DNA of 64,000 nt from Bolinopsis microptera (taxonomy: Eukaryota; Ctenophora; Tentaculata; Lobata; Bolinopsidae). The position numbers were made by a program, and so were the translations under genes. This document shows positions 63,931 through 64,000 of this stretch, piece after piece (positions within the stretch are counted from its first letter, which is position 1; the number at the start of each line of letters is the position of its first letter). The stretch lies in contig NC_087072.1 of assembly GCF_026151205.1 (NCBI RefSeq), positions 7,501 through 71,500 on the forward strand, given 5' to 3'. The notes under the pieces are model-generated. The model saw only the letters and a program-made list of their open reading frames with translations, searched no databases and was not told where the DNA came from.

Positions 63931-64000
63931 TTTAAAAAAGTATGTGCGGCTATCCTTATAGTGTGTCACTTTAATATTGTAAATATATAATTACTTTGCC

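Overview
The window is eukaryotic, AT-rich invertebrate DNA. It has spliced genes with GT-AG introns, several transposon classes (LINE, Penelope-like, hAT, Polinton) and many minisatellites. The mix of LINE tails, Penelope-like and Polinton elements with ABHD17, SLC7 and VWD/Ig genes suggests an early-branching marine metazoan, perhaps a cnidarian, but nothing here fixes the species.

Left part (1-20 kb): a minisatellite; the first two coding exons of an ABHD17-like depalmitoylase on the minus strand, running off the left edge; LINE debris including a long uninterrupted reverse transcriptase ORF (2890-5079); a zone of nested small inverted-repeat elements (7.7-11 kb); one exon resembling a dynein heavy chain C-terminus next to a 3.1 kb array built from its own splice acceptor; and a complete two-exon secreted gene with Ig, Cys-rich, Ig, VWD and C8-like segments (15245-17739). 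A short hAT element with a perfect 8-bp target duplication follows (19191-20021).

Middle part (20-44 kb): minisatellites at 21.7, 23.1 and 24.2 kb; a LINE fragment bracketed by poly-G, poly-C and a 27-bp direct repeat; five phase-consistent exons of a gene tentatively resembling Mediator subunit 12 (28884-34848); a complete five-exon SLC7 cationic amino-acid transporter on the minus strand (36550-40873); and a 5'-truncated Penelope-like element with an inverted copy of its own 3' end (40935-43112). In the host genes most splice sites sit inside or beside a tandem array, and many arrays contain copies of the splice site with adjoining exon sequence.

Right part (44-64 kb): an apparently complete 11.4 kb Polinton/Maverick (45310-56709) with 124-bp identical terminal inverted repeats and a 6-bp target duplication, inserted in a 20-bp minisatellite. 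It carries a chromodomain integrase, packaging ATPase, adenovirus-type protease, major capsid protein, a putative minor capsid protein, two small basic/amphipathic proteins, zinc-binding-like small proteins, a C2H2/coiled-coil protein and a type I membrane protein resembling a WIF domain. It has no protein-primed DNA polymerase B, so it would need one in trans. TATA boxes 25-50 bp before several start codons suggest short independent transcripts. The window ends with pyrimidine-rich repeats and a tandem block of Cys-rich (ephrin-receptor/GCC2-GCC3-like) exons whose copies differ by many single-base indels, which suggests either decay or unpolished sequence.
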